Shown: one piece after another, positions 63,691 to 64,000 of the stretch
Layout of the letters: every line of letters begins with the position of its first letter
Numbering within the stretch: position 1 is the stretch's first letter
Assembly: GCA_022829145.1 (NCBI GenBank)
Contig: CM040746.1
Span: forward strand, 14,055,290-14,119,289
Length of the DNA: 64,000 nucleotides
Reading direction: 5' to 3'
Source: Albula goreensis
Lineage: Eukaryota; Chordata; Actinopteri; Albuliformes; Albulidae
The notes under the pieces: generated by a model
Told to the model about the DNA's origin: nothing
What the model saw: the letters and a program-made list of their open reading frames with translations, nothing else
Database searches by the model: none
Translations under genes and position numbers: made by a program

Positions 63691-64000
63691 CAAGTCAAGT
63701 TGTCTTTGCCAGTACATTTTTTTGAGGTTGCACATTCCTGATTAGTAAATAGGTCAGTAGGGTTGAAGAAGAACCCTTTCTGTGGACATATAGGCTTGTG
63801 CATAACAGCATTGTGTGAGCTTTCAAACATAAAGGCTTCCCAGTGTTCACTGCTCAGATCAGAGTAGCTGGTGTGTAGTGCTGTCCTCATATGCCCTGTA
63901 TTGTAAATATCTCCTCTTGGCAAGGGGAAAACTTTATGAATGCACACATGATGATGTAATCAGCTCGATTTTGACCTCCACGAGTATTTAATGAAACAGA

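Overview
This is nuclear DNA from a bony fish, almost certainly a teleost. It holds a few spliced vertebrate genes with long AT-rich non-coding stretches between them. It also has several long (AC)n microsatellites, tRNA-derived SINEs of the type common in fish, and no operons or prokaryotic gene packing. The exons were found by reading splice sites, reading phases and protein motifs; no database search was possible.

Layout. Bases 1 to about 17,830 contain no coding exon I can defend. They hold two (AC)n tracts, a T-run, a partly deleted internal duplication, and two orphan splice-bounded open blocks. A moderately CpG-bearing block near 17,830-18,130 could be the first exon or promoter of a gene running leftward. 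In tetrapods the gene head-to-head with NDUFB3 is HYCC2/FAM126B, but no coding evidence for it is present here. Bases 20,640-22,020 carry NDUFB3 (complex I subunit B3), with an untranslated first exon and two coding exons giving 92 aa. Bases 24,100-31,900 carry CFLAR (c-FLIP), whose nine coding exons join in perfect phase to a 475-aa protein with two death-effector domains and a caspase-like domain lacking the catalytic His and Cys. NDUFB3 followed by CFLAR on the same strand is the vertebrate order. CASP10/CASP8 do not follow, however. About 3.7 kb after the CFLAR stop lies the first coding exon of a DIP2-family gene, most like DIP2B, with a CpG-bearing leader. The remaining 29 kb (34,810-64,000) has no recognisable exon and is best read as the first part of a giant DIP2 intron 1. 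It contains SINEs, microsatellites, a minisatellite and short inverted repeats.

Function. The three genes do not form one pathway. NDUFB3 is a mitochondrial inner-membrane accessory subunit. CFLAR tunes caspase-8 activation downstream of death receptors. DIP2 proteins have an N-terminal DMAP1-binding domain and AMP-ligase-like domains, and only the first 41 residues are visible. The most useful results are the full CFLAR gene model, its conserved pseudo-catalytic residues and LETD processing motif, a possible short isoform made by intron read-through, and the CFLAR-DIP2 adjacency. I found no evidence for a previously undescribed biological system.
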